Shown here: positions 11,294 through 19,421 of the stretch, piece by piece
Layout of the letters: each line of letters opens with the position of its first letter
Numbering within the stretch: the stretch's first letter is position 1
The notes under the pieces: model-generated
Told to the model about the DNA's origin: nothing
What the model saw: the letters and a program-made list of their open reading frames with translations, nothing else
The model's database searches: none
Assembly (NCBI RefSeq): GCF_020410765.1
Contig: NZ_CP084541.1
Span: 5,820,001-5,884,000 of the forward strand
DNA from: Streptomyces marincola
GTDB lineage: Bacteria; Actinomycetota; Actinomycetes; Streptomycetales; Streptomycetaceae
Direction of reading: 5' to 3'
Length of the DNA: 64,000 nucleotides
Translations under genes and position numbers: made by a program

Positions 11294-11617
11294 TCAGCCC
11301 TGCCCGGTCTCCTCCGTCAGCCAGGCCAGGTAGGCGGCGCTGCCGTGCGAGATCTCGGTGGCGATGATCTCGGGGGTGTCGTAGGTGTGCACGCTGCTGA
11401 TGTGCGCGGCGAGCCGGGTGAACGCGGCGGCCGGCGTCTTGTAGAGGACGCGCCACTCCTGCTCGGTCCTGACCTCGCCATCCCAGCGGTAGACGCTGGT
11501 GACCGGGCCGTCGATCTGCGCGCACGCCGCGGCCCGCGCCTCGACGGCCGACGCGGCCAGCGCCTCCGCGGCCTCCTTGCTGTCGGTCGTGGTCATCACG
11601 GTGATGTGGCCGGTCAT
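11294..11617 (-). CDS. cutA: Divalent-cation tolerance protein CutA
   Basis: The 107-residue protein matches the small trimeric CutA1 family in full. It begins MTGHITVMTTTDSKEAAEAL, has the conserved ARAAACAQ segment, the WDGEVRTEQEW strand, KTPAAAF and the HTYDTPEI motif near the C terminus. CutA is cytoplasmic and linked to copper tolerance in E. coli; its biochemical role elsewhere is unclear. The ATG overlaps the stop of the upstream methyltransferase gene (ATGA), so translation is probably coupled. Confidence 0.9.
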   Translation of the reverse strand: MTGHITVMTTTDSKEAAEALAASAVEARAAACAQIDGPVTSVYRWDGEVRTEQEWRVLYKTPAAAFTRLAAHISSVHTYDTPEIIATEISHGSAAYLAWLTEETGQG

Positions 11618-12477
11618 GGCTGCCCCTTCCCAGTGCGGCTGCTTCCGGGGGACGCCGTCCGTGGCCGGCCCCGCGCCCCGCGGGCGGCACGAGCGTACCC
11701 GGCGGCGGCCCGCGCGGCGCCGGGTGCCGCCGCCGGCTGCCGGCGGAACAACGCGGTCCACAGGAACGCGCGGCCGAAGAACGCCGAATCGTCCGGCTCC
11801 TCCCGCATGCGGCGCAGTTCGATCTCCACCAGGTCGGAGAAGACCCACCGCAGCGACGCGGCCGTGTAGGCGAGGCCGCCCCGCAACGCGCGCTCGCGGT
11901 AGAGGTCCGCGTCGGAGAGTTCCGACCCCATGCCCCCGGGGCCGGCGGCGAAGCAGGTGAGCGCGAGATGGCCGCCGGGGGCCAGAACGCGGTCGAGGAG
12001 AGCGAGGTAGCCGACGCGGCGGTGCGGCGGCAGGTGGTGGAAGCAGCCCGAGTCGACGACCAGGTCGTAGGGGCCGCTCAACTCGGTGGCGGAGAGGGCG
12101 AAGGCGTCACCGCGGAGGAAGCGGATGCCGGCCCCGGCCTCGTGCGCCCGTTCCTCGGCCCACCTGATGGCGACGGGGGAGAGGTCGACCGCGTCCACCT
12201 CGAAGCCCCGCGCGGCGAGGTGCAGGGCATTGCGGCCCGGTCCGCAGCCCAGGTCGAGCGCACGCCCCGGAGTGATCAGGCCCTGTTCGAGGTAGGCGGC
12301 CAGGTTCTCGTCCGGCTTCGCCACGAAGAACGGGACCCGCCGGGACCGGTCGGAGTAGAAGTGGTCCCAGAAGTCCGTGCCGTCGCCGGTCGCCGGGCGG
12401 TCGGTCCCGGGCCCCGATGCGAACAGGTCGTCCAACAGCGCGAACACGTCCTCGACGGTGCGTACGGTCCGGTCCAT
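11614..12477 (-). CDS. Class I SAM-dependent methyltransferase
   Basis: The 287-residue protein has a methyltransferase fold with motif I ALDLGCGPGRNA at about 73-84, an acidic motif II (VDAVDLSPVA) and the post-motif segment VVDSGCFHHLP, which resembles thiopurine/tellurite-resistance-like methyltransferases. The Arg/Ala-rich tail after about 250 looks disordered. ATG 12477 follows AAAGGGGG at good spacing; a longer open frame upstream has no ribosome binding site. It is coupled to cutA by a 4-nt overlap. The substrate is unknown. Confidence 0.82.
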   Translation of the reverse strand: MDRTVRTVEDVFALLDDLFASGPGTDRPATGDGTDFWDHFYSDRSRRVPFFVAKPDENLAAYLEQGLITPGRALDLGCGPGRNALHLAARGFEVDAVDLSPVAIRWAEERAHEAGAGIRFLRGDAFALSATELSGPYDLVVDSGCFHHLPPHRRVGYLALLDRVLAPGGHLALTCFAAGPGGMGSELSDADLYRERALRGGLAYTAASLRWVFSDLVEIELRRMREEPDDSAFFGRAFLWTALFRRQPAAAPGAARAAAGYARAARGARGRPRTASPGSSRTGKGQP

Positions 12478-12814
12478 CCGGCCCCCTTTCGACGTGTCGC
12501 GATCGTAGGCGGGCACGGGGCGAAAGGCCAGGTCAGACGGCATGCTCGGAAGCCCGGCACGCGTTCCTGCCGACCTCGGACGAGGTGGGCGGCAGCCGGG
12601 TCCCGCCCTCCGCCCGGCCTCCGCCCGCGCGGCCGCGCGGGGCCGGGAAAGGGCCGTTCCCCGCGCCGCCCGGCGGACTTCTTCGACACGTTCGGCGGCC
12701 CTCACCCGCGCCGCCGCGGCGTCGCACCGCCTCGGGTGAGGAACGTCCTTCACCCCGACGCGGCTTCGAACCGGTGATGGCCGCCATCCGCGCCCCCGAA
12801 TCACAGGAAGGCCC
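12478..12814. other. Intergenic region upstream of methyltransferase, before IS remnants
   Basis: A TACGAT box on the minus strand (12507-12502) is a plausible -10 for the methyltransferase-cutA operon. CCTCACCC and its complement GGGTGAGG, around 12700 and 12740, form a long-looped inverted repeat. Open frames here have no family resemblance and I call no gene. Confidence 0.4.
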
Positions 12815-13129
12815 CGCCTCGGACCCGAGACGGTCCTGGCCGACAAGGCCCACTCCTCCCTCGCCATCCGCCACCACCTGCGCAGACACGGTATCCGGGC
12901 CGTGATCCCCGTCCCGGCCGACCCGGCTGCCCACCGCAGACGGCGCGGCAGCCACGGCGGCAGACCACCCGCCCTTGACCGCGAGATCCACAAGCAACGC
13001 AACACCGTCGAACGGTGCGTCAACCGCGACAAACACTGGCGCGGCCTCGCCACCCGCTACGACAAAACCGCAACCATCTACCTCGCCGGACTCCACACCG
13101 CGAGCATCTTCATCTGGTCCGCACGATGA
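12815..13129 (+). pseudogene. IS5-family transposase, C-terminal remnant
   Basis: Frame 12815-13129 reads as the last 105 or so residues of an IS5-group DDE transposase: VLADKAHSSLAIRHHLRRHG, then RAVIPVPAD, RRRRGSHGGRPPALDRE, KQRNTVERCVNR, HWRGLATRYDKTATIYLAGLH and a TGA stop after IFIWSAR. The catalytic C-terminal Glu region (KQRNTVER) is present, but everything upstream is missing, so it cannot be functional. It points toward the IS21-type fragment that starts 6-10 bp later. Confidence 0.8.
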
Positions 13130-13134
13130 TCCCA

Positions 13135-13420
13135 ACACAAGTGCCTGGGCGAAGCGGACGTGGGCGCCCTGGCTGACGGCGCGGTGGCCGAGGGCTGGGC
13201 GATGTGAGTCCTGCCGACCCGACGGGGCCGAAGAGGATGACCGACGCGCCGACCTGTGGCCAGCGCAAGGCTCCCAGGTCACGGTTTCGGGCGGCGGGCA
13301 GTTTCGAGGAAGCGGTGAAGTCGGACTCCTCCAGGGTGACCGGCTGCTCGAACTCGGCTCGCTGCCGCGCTGTACATCCTTTGGTGTAGATCGTCTGACG
13401 GTTTACACGCGGATGGGGAG
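13135..13420 (-). pseudogene. IstB-like ATPase remnant of an IS21-family element, frameshifted
   Basis: Read on the minus strand from about 13410, the frame gives RQRAEFEQPVTLEESDFTAS then KLPAARNRDLGALRW and VILFGPVG, which is the N-terminal and Walker A part of IS21 helper protein IstB. The expected GKTH does not follow; the continuation (ALGHRAVSQGAHVRFAQAL) is in another frame, so a deletion or frameshift hits the P-loop. The fragment stops near 13140, beside the IS5 remnant, and the rest of istB and istA are absent. Confidence 0.7.
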
Positions 13421-13492
13421 TTGATGGCATGCGCGTATGGAATTCAAACGACCACACCTGGCCGCCGGCCGCCGTTCAGGAGCGGCAGCAAC

Positions 13493-14164
13493 GTGAATTC
13501 GGCGGCCGAGTTCGGGAGCCGGTTACGGCGTGCCAGGGTTGGCGCGACGCTCTGGCTTCTACAGCCCATTTACCTCCTGGTCGAACTGGTGACCGTCAGC
13601 CAGGTGCGAGCCCCCTACAGCCTGCTGCACAACACCATCAGCGACGCCGGGGCCGCGACCTGCACCAGCGTCTCCTACCCCTGGGGGCCCGTACCGGTCT
13701 GTTCGCCGCTGAGCTGGCTACTCAACGCCGTGACGATCCTTTCCGGCGTCACGTTGGCCGCCGGCGCGGTGCTGCTGCACCGATGGTTCCCCGCAGGCCG
13801 TTCCCGGACCTGGGCGACCGGAATGGCGGCGGTGTCCGGGCTGTCTCTGATCGGCACCGGGCTCGTGCCGCTTGACGTCAATCTCGCCCTGCACGCGTTG
13901 GTGGCGGCGCCTCAGCTCCTCACCTTTCCCGCGCTTCTGCTGTTCCTGGCATCGGTGCTCCGCGATGTGTCGCGTTCCTCGTCCCGGACGTGCGTCGTTG
14001 CCGCGGCCGTATCCACCGCCGGGACGGTCGCCTTCCTCCTGCGCGTCGAGGAACCCCTCGGTGGCGGCATGCTTGAGCGGACCGCGCTGTGGCCGCTCTA
14101 CCTCGCGCTCGTGCCGATCGGCCTCGTGCTCAGTCGGGCCGGCCGAGTTGCTGGTCGCCCGTGA
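13493..14164 (+). CDS. DUF998-family integral membrane protein
   Basis: The 223-residue protein has about six predicted membrane helices and the DUF998 hallmark of short polar loops between helices, including the TISDAGAATC segment after the first helix. DUF998 proteins have no established biochemical role. GTG 13493 is preceded by AGGAG at 13478-13482, which is clearly better than the start at 13421 allowed by the open frame. The gene lies between IS remnants that face it from both sides and ends at a very strong palindrome, so it may have come in with mobile elements. Confidence 0.75.
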   Translation: MNSAAEFGSRLRRARVGATLWLLQPIYLLVELVTVSQVRAPYSLLHNTISDAGAATCTSVSYPWGPVPVCSPLSWLLNAVTILSGVTLAAGAVLLHRWFPAGRSRTWATGMAAVSGLSLIGTGLVPLDVNLALHALVAAPQLLTFPALLLFLASVLRDVSRSSSRTCVVAAAVSTAGTVAFLLRVEEPLGGGMLERTALWPLYLALVPIGLVLSRAGRVAGRP

Positions 14165-14209
14165 TCGCTTCGTGTGCCTCGCCGGACCATGCGGTGCGAG
14201 GTGGTTCAC

Positions 14210-14253
14210 GCACGCGACCTGCGCGTCCCGCGCGGGACGCGCAGGTCGCGTGC
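14210..14253. terminator. 44-bp perfect palindrome, terminator of the DUF998 gene
   Basis: Positions 14210-14231 and 14232-14253 are exact reverse complements with no loop. It starts 46 bp after the DUF998 stop. Rho-independent termination is the simplest reading; an IS-related inverted end is an alternative given the location. Confidence 0.6.
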
Positions 14254-14350
14254 CGCTTGGCCGCGCAGGGCGGGAAGGAGCCGCCTGACCGGTTGCGGCA
14301 TGTCTGCGGTCACCAGGACCGTGTCCCACGTGGCGCGGGCAGGGAAGTGC

Positions 14351-14381
14351 CTCGGCTCCCCGAGGGGACCGGGGAGCCGAG
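14351..14381. repeat. 11-bp perfect inverted repeat in IS-rich gap
   Basis: CTCGGCTCCCC at 14351-14361 is repeated in reverse complement at 14371-14381 with a 9-nt loop. No gene is recognisable between 14254 and 14500, so it may be a second terminator or debris of a lost gene. Confidence 0.45.
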
Positions 14382-14499
14382 ACGTTGCCGGCTGGCCCGG
14401 GCCTCTGGTAGCGGGAGGCGTTTGCGGGTGAGGGGCTGGGGATGAAGGTGACTCCGTTCCATGCGGCGGGGGCGGGGCGTCGCTTGGGGAGCATGGCAT

Positions 14500-14856
14500 G
14501 CGGCCGCGCCAGTGTTCGATGCGGTCGACGTACCGTTGGACGGTGTCGCGTTGCTTGTGGGCCTCGCGGTCGAAGCCGGGGGCGTCACGGGCTCGTCCCG
14601 GGGTGAGGTGGGAGGCCGAAGGCCGGCAGTTGCCGTCGGCCGCCAAGTGGATCCTCGTCGTCAGTCCGCCGCGGGAGCGTCCGATGGCGAGGTCCGCCGG
14701 TTCGCCGTCCGCGGCCCCCTTGTGAAGACTCGCTCCCCTGTGCGTCCAGGGACCACATCCGGAGCCGGTTGCGGACACCTCTTCAGTTGCCGTACTTCTC
14801 CGGCAGGTGGACCCACTGCGTCCCGGTCCGGAACGCGAAGGCGGTCGCGCCGTTCC
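14500..14856 (-). pseudogene. IS5-family transposase remnant with stop codon and internal deletions
   Basis: Read on the minus strand, AFRTGTQWVHLPEKYGN (about 14836-14786) is the start of the IS5 N-terminal domain. It is interrupted by TGA at 14785-14783 where a Trp is expected, and the same frame continues RGVRNRLRMW. After a frame change, KGAADGEPADLAIGRSRGGL and TRIHLAADG appear, then LTPGRARDAPG jumps directly to FDREAHKQRDTVQRYVDR and HWRG. The jump means the central catalytic block is missing. The remnant begins 9 bp from the LacI-type gene stop. Confidence 0.78.
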
Positions 14857-14864
14857 CCGGCCGT

Positions 14865-15914
14865 TCACCCGCCGGGCGCGGCGGCCGGGCCCGCCGTGCT
14901 CTCGCGGATCGCGAGCCGGTGCGGCACCACGCGCTCCTCCGGCGGGAGGTCGGCGTCGCCCGAGCCGCCGGCCGCCTCCGCGATGCGCAGCAGCAGCAGT
15001 TCCACGGCGACGCGCGCCACCGCCTTCTTGTCGGGGGAGACCGTGGTCAGCGTGGGCACGCTGAACCGCCCGCCCTCCACGTCGTCGAAGCCGACGACGG
15101 CCACGTCCCGCGGCACCCTGAGCCCGCGTTCGTGCAGGGTCCTGATGGCGCCGAGCGCCATCTGGTCGTTGAGGCACAGCACCGCGTCGGGCCGCGGCCC
15201 CGTGTCCAGCGCCCTGGCCACCGCGGCGGCGCCGTGCGGCATGCGGAACTGCGCCACGGGCATCACGGCCGTCGGGTCGTAGGGCAGGCCCGCGGCGTCA
15301 AGTGCCTGGCGGTAGCCGAGCGTTCTGGCTTCGGCGGTGCCGGGCGGCGGCGCGTCGCTGCCGCCGACGACCAGGATGCGGCGGCGCCCGATGGAGAGCA
15401 GGTGTTCGGTGGCGTCCCTGGCGGCGCGGACGTTGTCGATGGCGACGTGGTCGGCCCAGCCGGGCTCGATGGCCTCGCCGAGCAGCACGGCGGGCAGGGT
15501 GCGCCTGCGGTCGCGCAGGTCCTCCGTGGTCAGCGCGAGCGGGCTGAGGATGACGCCGTCGGCGAAGTCGTGGTCGAAGCCGTGCAGCGCGGACAGCTCG
15601 TGCTGCCGGTCGGCCCGGGTCTGGTGCAGCAGGACGGTCAGCCCGTTCCGCTCGGCCTCGGTGATGATCCCGTTGGCCAGGTCGGCGAAGTAGGGGAAGT
15701 CCAGCTCGGGGAGGACGAGCGCGATGATGCCGGTGCGTCCCCTGCGCAGGTGCCGGCCCGCGAGGTTGACGCGGTAGCCGAGTTCCGCGATGGCCTCGCG
15801 CACGGCCTTCCTGGTCCGCTCGGAGACGTGCTCGTAGTCGTTGATGACGTTGGAAACCGTCTTCTCCGACACACCCGCACGCAGTGCCACGTCCTTGATC
15901 CTGGGCCTGGCCAC
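14865..15914 (-). CDS. LacI-family transcriptional repressor of the adjacent sugar locus
   Basis: The 349-residue protein has the LacI N-terminal HTH at about 3-25 (RIKDVALRAGVSEKTVSNVI), a hinge helix with GRHLRRGRTG and a periplasmic-binding-protein-like effector domain. GTG 15914 follows GGGAGG at 7 nt. It diverges from the sugar-binding protein, permease and GH2 genes, the classical arrangement for a repressor relieved by the transported sugar. A dyad typical of the family lies at 16034-16050 in the 181-bp gap. An IS5 remnant directly abuts its 3' end but does not disturb the coding sequence. Confidence 0.9.
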   Translation of the reverse strand: MARPRIKDVALRAGVSEKTVSNVINDYEHVSERTRKAVREAIAELGYRVNLAGRHLRRGRTGIIALVLPELDFPYFADLANGIITEAERNGLTVLLHQTRADRQHELSALHGFDHDFADGVILSPLALTTEDLRDRRRTLPAVLLGEAIEPGWADHVAIDNVRAARDATEHLLSIGRRRILVVGGSDAPPPGTAEARTLGYRQALDAAGLPYDPTAVMPVAQFRMPHGAAAVARALDTGPRPDAVLCLNDQMALGAIRTLHERGLRVPRDVAVVGFDDVEGGRFSVPTLTTVSPDKKAVARVAVELLLLRIAEAAGGSGDADLPPEERVVPHRLAIRESTAGPAAAPGG

Positions 15915-16025
15915 CCACCCACCTCCCTGAGCCGGCACATGATCGTACGCGGCCCCGCGGCCGACTCCTCGCGCCCATCGCGAATGGTTGTGCTCATAGC
16001 ACGGGAAGAGATGAGGCGCAAAGTC

Positions 16026-16053
16026 TTTACAGGCGATGTACATCGATGTAAAA
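16026..16053. promoter_or_regulatory. Overlapping palindromic operators for the LacI-type repressor
   Basis: CGATGTACATCG (16034-16045) and TACATCGATGTA (16039-16050) are both perfect 12-bp palindromes that overlap by 7 bp. Together they are flanked by TTTAC on the left and AAA on the right. Central CG dyads in AT-rich arms are usual for LacI-family operators. The site lies 46 bp before the binding-protein start, where bound repressor would block the operon. Confidence 0.7.
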
Positions 16054-16095
16054 AGTGGCCGAAAACCGCAGCGTTGGGGTTGGAGAGGGTGCGAT

Positions 16096-17442
16096 ATGAG
16101 TTTCGACCACTCGGGGCACGGGGGCCGGCGACGGCTGGGCAGGCGCGGGTTCCTGCGCTTCGGCCTCGCCGGCACCGGCGCCGTCCTGGCCCCAGGGGTG
16201 CTCTCCGCGTGTGCCTCGCCCGCAGCCTCGGACGATCCCCGTGCCCTGCGGGTCTGGGACCTCTTCTCCGGCGGTGACGGGCTGCTCATGGACGAGATGA
16301 TCGCGGAGGCGGAACGGGGCGCCGACGGCTTCCGCATCGACCGCACCATCCTGGAGTGGGGCCCGGCGTACTACACGAAACTCGCCATGGCCGCGGCCGG
16401 CGGCCGGGCGCCCGAGGTCGCCGTGCTCCACCTGTCCCGGCTCGCCGGATACGCGCCCGGCGGCCTCGTCGAGCCGTTCGACCTCGGCCTGCTCGCCGAG
16501 TTCGGCGTGCGCGAGGCGGACTTCCCGTCCGCGATCTGGCAGCGGGCGCAGTACGAGGGCGAGGTGTACGCGGTCCCGCTCGACACCCACCCGTTCATCT
16601 TCTTCTACGACCTCGACCTCGCCGACCAAGCCGGGCTGCTCGACTCCGACGGCCAACTCGTCGAGATGGGCTCGCCCGAGGCGATGCTGGAGGCGAGCGC
16701 ACAGCTCGCCGCCGCGCACGGCAGCACCGGGGTGCTGTTCGGGCACGTCAACGACCCCTCGCAGAACTGGCGGATGTTCAACGCCCTCTACGCGCAGACC
16801 GGCAGCACCTTCGGGCTGCCCGACGGCGGCGAGCCCGAGGTGGACATCGAGGCGGCGGCCCGTGTGATCGCATTCATGCAGCAGTTGTTCGACGGCGCGA
16901 CCAATCCGAACAACCTCGACTACGACGGCGCGACGGCCGCGTTCACCGGCGGGCGCGGCGCCTCGATCATGGTGGGGGAGTGGGAGCTGCCGACGCTGCG
17001 GGCCAACGGCCGCCCGCTGGGCGCGGCGCCCTACCCGAACGTGTTCGGGCAGCCGGCGGTGCACGCCGACTCGCACAGCTACGTGCTGCCCCGCCAGGAG
17101 AACGCCGACCCGGAACGCCGCCGCGAGGCCCACCGCTACGTGGCGGACATGCTCAAGCGCAGCTTCACGTGGGCCAGCGCCGGGCACATCCCGGCCTACC
17201 AGCCGGTGATCGCCGACCCCGAGTACGCCGCGCTCGATCCGCAGTCCTCCTACGCGGAGGCCGGCGAGACCGCCGTCCTCGACCCGCCCTCCTGGCTCAC
17301 CGGCTCCGGCTCCAACTTCCAGGTCCGCATGTCCCAGGCGATGCAGTCGGCGCTGCTCGGCAACGCGTCGGCCGAGTCGGCCGCCCAGCAGATGGTGCGC
17401 GAGAGCGCGGCGCTGCTCGACCAGCCCAACCCGGTCGCGTGA
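16096..17442 (+). CDS. Sugar ABC transporter substrate-binding lipoprotein
   Basis: The 448-residue family-1 solute-binding protein starts with a twin-arginine-like signal (GRRGFLRFG) and a lipobox LSAC with Cys39, so it should be anchored outside the membrane. It has the two-lobed extracellular-binding-protein pattern, including the MVGEWELP and AGHIPAYQP segments near the hinge and C-terminal lobe. GGAGAGGG lies 6-13 nt before ATG 16096. It is first in an operon with two permease genes and a GH2 gene, so the ligand is probably a beta-linked galactoside or glycan fragment. No ATPase gene is present; such systems share a common MsiK-type ATPase encoded elsewhere. Confidence 0.9.
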   Translation: MSFDHSGHGGRRRLGRRGFLRFGLAGTGAVLAPGVLSACASPAASDDPRALRVWDLFSGGDGLLMDEMIAEAERGADGFRIDRTILEWGPAYYTKLAMAAAGGRAPEVAVLHLSRLAGYAPGGLVEPFDLGLLAEFGVREADFPSAIWQRAQYEGEVYAVPLDTHPFIFFYDLDLADQAGLLDSDGQLVEMGSPEAMLEASAQLAAAHGSTGVLFGHVNDPSQNWRMFNALYAQTGSTFGLPDGGEPEVDIEAAARVIAFMQQLFDGATNPNNLDYDGATAAFTGGRGASIMVGEWELPTLRANGRPLGAAPYPNVFGQPAVHADSHSYVLPRQENADPERRREAHRYVADMLKRSFTWASAGHIPAYQPVIADPEYAALDPQSSYAEAGETAVLDPPSWLTGSGSNFQVRMSQAMQSALLGNASAESAAQQMVRESAALLDQPNPVA

Positions 17443-17476
17443 CGGGGACCGCGACGGACGACAAGGAGCCCGCAAC

Positions 17477-18424
17477 GTGAGCACCACGACTTCGAAAGTC
17501 CCCGTGAGCGGCGAGCCCGGCGCCCGCCCGGCAGGCACCTCGCCGACCGGGCCGCCCGCCCCGGCCCGCAGGCGCCGCACAGGACTGCTGTTCGTCCTGC
17601 CCTTCGCGGCGGTCTTCGTCCTCTTCATGGTCTGGCCCGTCCTGCACGGCCTGTGGATGAGCTTCACCGACGAGTCGCTGACCCTGAAGGGCACGGAGTT
17701 CGTCGGCTTCGACAACTACGCCGAGGCGTTCGGCGACCCGGACGTGTGGAGCTCGCTGGGCAACACCGTCTTCTTCACCGCGATATCGGTCGTGCCCCTG
17801 GTCCTGCTGTCCCTCGCCATGGCGCTGCTCGTGCACACCGGGCTGGCCGGGCAGTGGGTGTGGCGGCTGGCGTTCTTCGCGCCCTACCTGCTTCCGGTCA
17901 CCGTCGTCACCATGATCTTCCAGTGGCTGTACCAGCCTGACCTCGGGATGCTCAACCAGGCACTCGACGCGGTCGGCCTGGGCCCGGTGGGCTGGCTGTC
18001 GGACGAGGCGTTCGCCATGTGGTCGATCGCCGCGCTGACCGTCTGGTGGACGATCGGCTTCAACTTCCTGCTCTACCTGGCCGCGCTCCAGTCGCTGCCC
18101 GACACCCTCTACGAGGCCGCCGCCCTCGACGGCGCCGGCGCGTGGCGCCGGCTGTGGTCGATCACGCTGCCCCAACTGCGCCGCACCACCGTGCTGGTCG
18201 TGATGCTCCAGGTCCTGGCCTCCCTGAAGGTCTTCGACCAGATCTACATCCTGACCAAGGGCGGCCCGAACGGCTCGACCCGGCCCATCCTCGAATACAT
18301 CTACGACGTCGGCTTCACCGGCTACCGGCTGGGTTACGCCTCGGCCATCTCCTACCTGTTCTTCGCGATCATCATCATCGTCTCGATCGCCCAGCTGCGG
18401 TTCATGCCGCGCAAGGAGGGCTGA
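17477..18424 (+). CDS. Sugar ABC transporter permease (MalF/UgpA type)
   Basis: The 315-residue inner-membrane permease has six predicted helices after a proline-rich cytoplasmic tail. The EAA loop that contacts the ATPase is EAAALDGAGAWRRLWSITLP at about 213-232. GTG 17477 is preceded by AAGGAG. It lies 34 bp after the binding-protein gene and 2 bp before the second permease gene, and pairs with it to form the transport channel. Confidence 0.92.
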   Translation: MSTTTSKVPVSGEPGARPAGTSPTGPPAPARRRRTGLLFVLPFAAVFVLFMVWPVLHGLWMSFTDESLTLKGTEFVGFDNYAEAFGDPDVWSSLGNTVFFTAISVVPLVLLSLAMALLVHTGLAGQWVWRLAFFAPYLLPVTVVTMIFQWLYQPDLGMLNQALDAVGLGPVGWLSDEAFAMWSIAALTVWWTIGFNFLLYLAALQSLPDTLYEAAALDGAGAWRRLWSITLPQLRRTTVLVVMLQVLASLKVFDQIYILTKGGPNGSTRPILEYIYDVGFTGYRLGYASAISYLFFAIIIIVSIAQLRFMPRKEG

Positions 18425-18426
18425 CC

Positions 18427-19350
18427 GTGTCCGCCGCAACGACCGCACGCCCCCGTCCGCCGCGCCCGGCAGGACCGCGCCGCGGCAGGCGCCCGCAGGA
18501 GTCCGCCGGTTCGCCGATGCTGCTCGGCCACGGCCGGCTGCCCCGGGTCCTCGCGGGCACCGCCCTGGGGATCTTCGCGCTGCTGTGGCTGCTGCCGTTC
18601 GTCTGGGCGGTGGCCACCTCCTTCCAGCGGGAGGAGGACGTCGCGAGCCCGGGGCTCAACCCGATCAAGGGCGTGCTGACGCTCGACGCCTACCGGCAGG
18701 TCTTCGAACGGGGCACGCTGCCGACGTGGGCGTTCAACAGCGTCCTGATCGCCGGCCTGGTCACGCTGCTCACCATCGTGGTGTCCACCCTGGCCGCCTA
18801 CGGCTTCTCGCGCGGCACGTTCCGCGGGCGGCGGACGCTGCTCGCCGTCACGGTGGCGTCGATCATGGTGCCGCCGCAGCTGCTGATCGTGCCGCTGTTC
18901 CAGCAGATGCTGACGTTCAACCTGGTGGACACCTACTGGTCGATCATCCTGCCGCAAGTCGTCGCACCCATGATGGTGTTCATCCTCAAGCGGTTCTTCG
19001 ACGCGATACCGCGCGAGCTTGAGGAGGCCGCGCGCATCGACGGCGCCTCCGACCTGCGGGTGTTCTGGTCCATCGTGCTGCCGCTGTCCCGGCCGATCGT
19101 CTCCGCCGTCTCGGTCTTCGTCTTCATCGGCGCGTGGAACAACTTCCTGTGGCCGTTCATCATCACCAACGACCCCGACCTCATGACGCTGCCCGTGGGC
19201 CTGGCCACCGTGAAGGACGCCTACGGCATCCAGTACGCGCAGTCGATGGCCGCGGCCATGCTCGCCGCCGCCCCGCTGATCGTCGTCTTCCTCTTCTTCC
19301 AGCGGCGCATCGTGAAGTCCGTGGCCACCACGGGCCTCGGCGGCACCTGA
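18427..19350 (+). CDS. Sugar ABC transporter permease (MalG/UgpE type)
   Basis: The 307-residue permease has six predicted helices and the EAA motif EEAARIDGASDLRVFWSIVL at about 199-218. The C-terminal cytoplasmic end KSVATTGLGGT resembles the GAVKG-type end of MalG proteins. GTG 18427 follows the upstream stop by 2 nt with AAGGAGG inside the preceding gene, so translation is likely coupled. Confidence 0.92.
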   Translation: MSAATTARPRPPRPAGPRRGRRPQESAGSPMLLGHGRLPRVLAGTALGIFALLWLLPFVWAVATSFQREEDVASPGLNPIKGVLTLDAYRQVFERGTLPTWAFNSVLIAGLVTLLTIVVSTLAAYGFSRGTFRGRRTLLAVTVASIMVPPQLLIVPLFQQMLTFNLVDTYWSIILPQVVAPMMVFILKRFFDAIPRELEEAARIDGASDLRVFWSIVLPLSRPIVSAVSVFVFIGAWNNFLWPFIITNDPDLMTLPVGLATVKDAYGIQYAQSMAAAMLAAAPLIVVFLFFQRRIVKSVATTGLGGT

Positions 19351-19421
19351 CCGCAGCGCGCCGCAGGCACCCCGCGGTGCGGGCCCCCGCACCGGCCGTT
19401 CGACGTCCCACAGGAGTCCTT

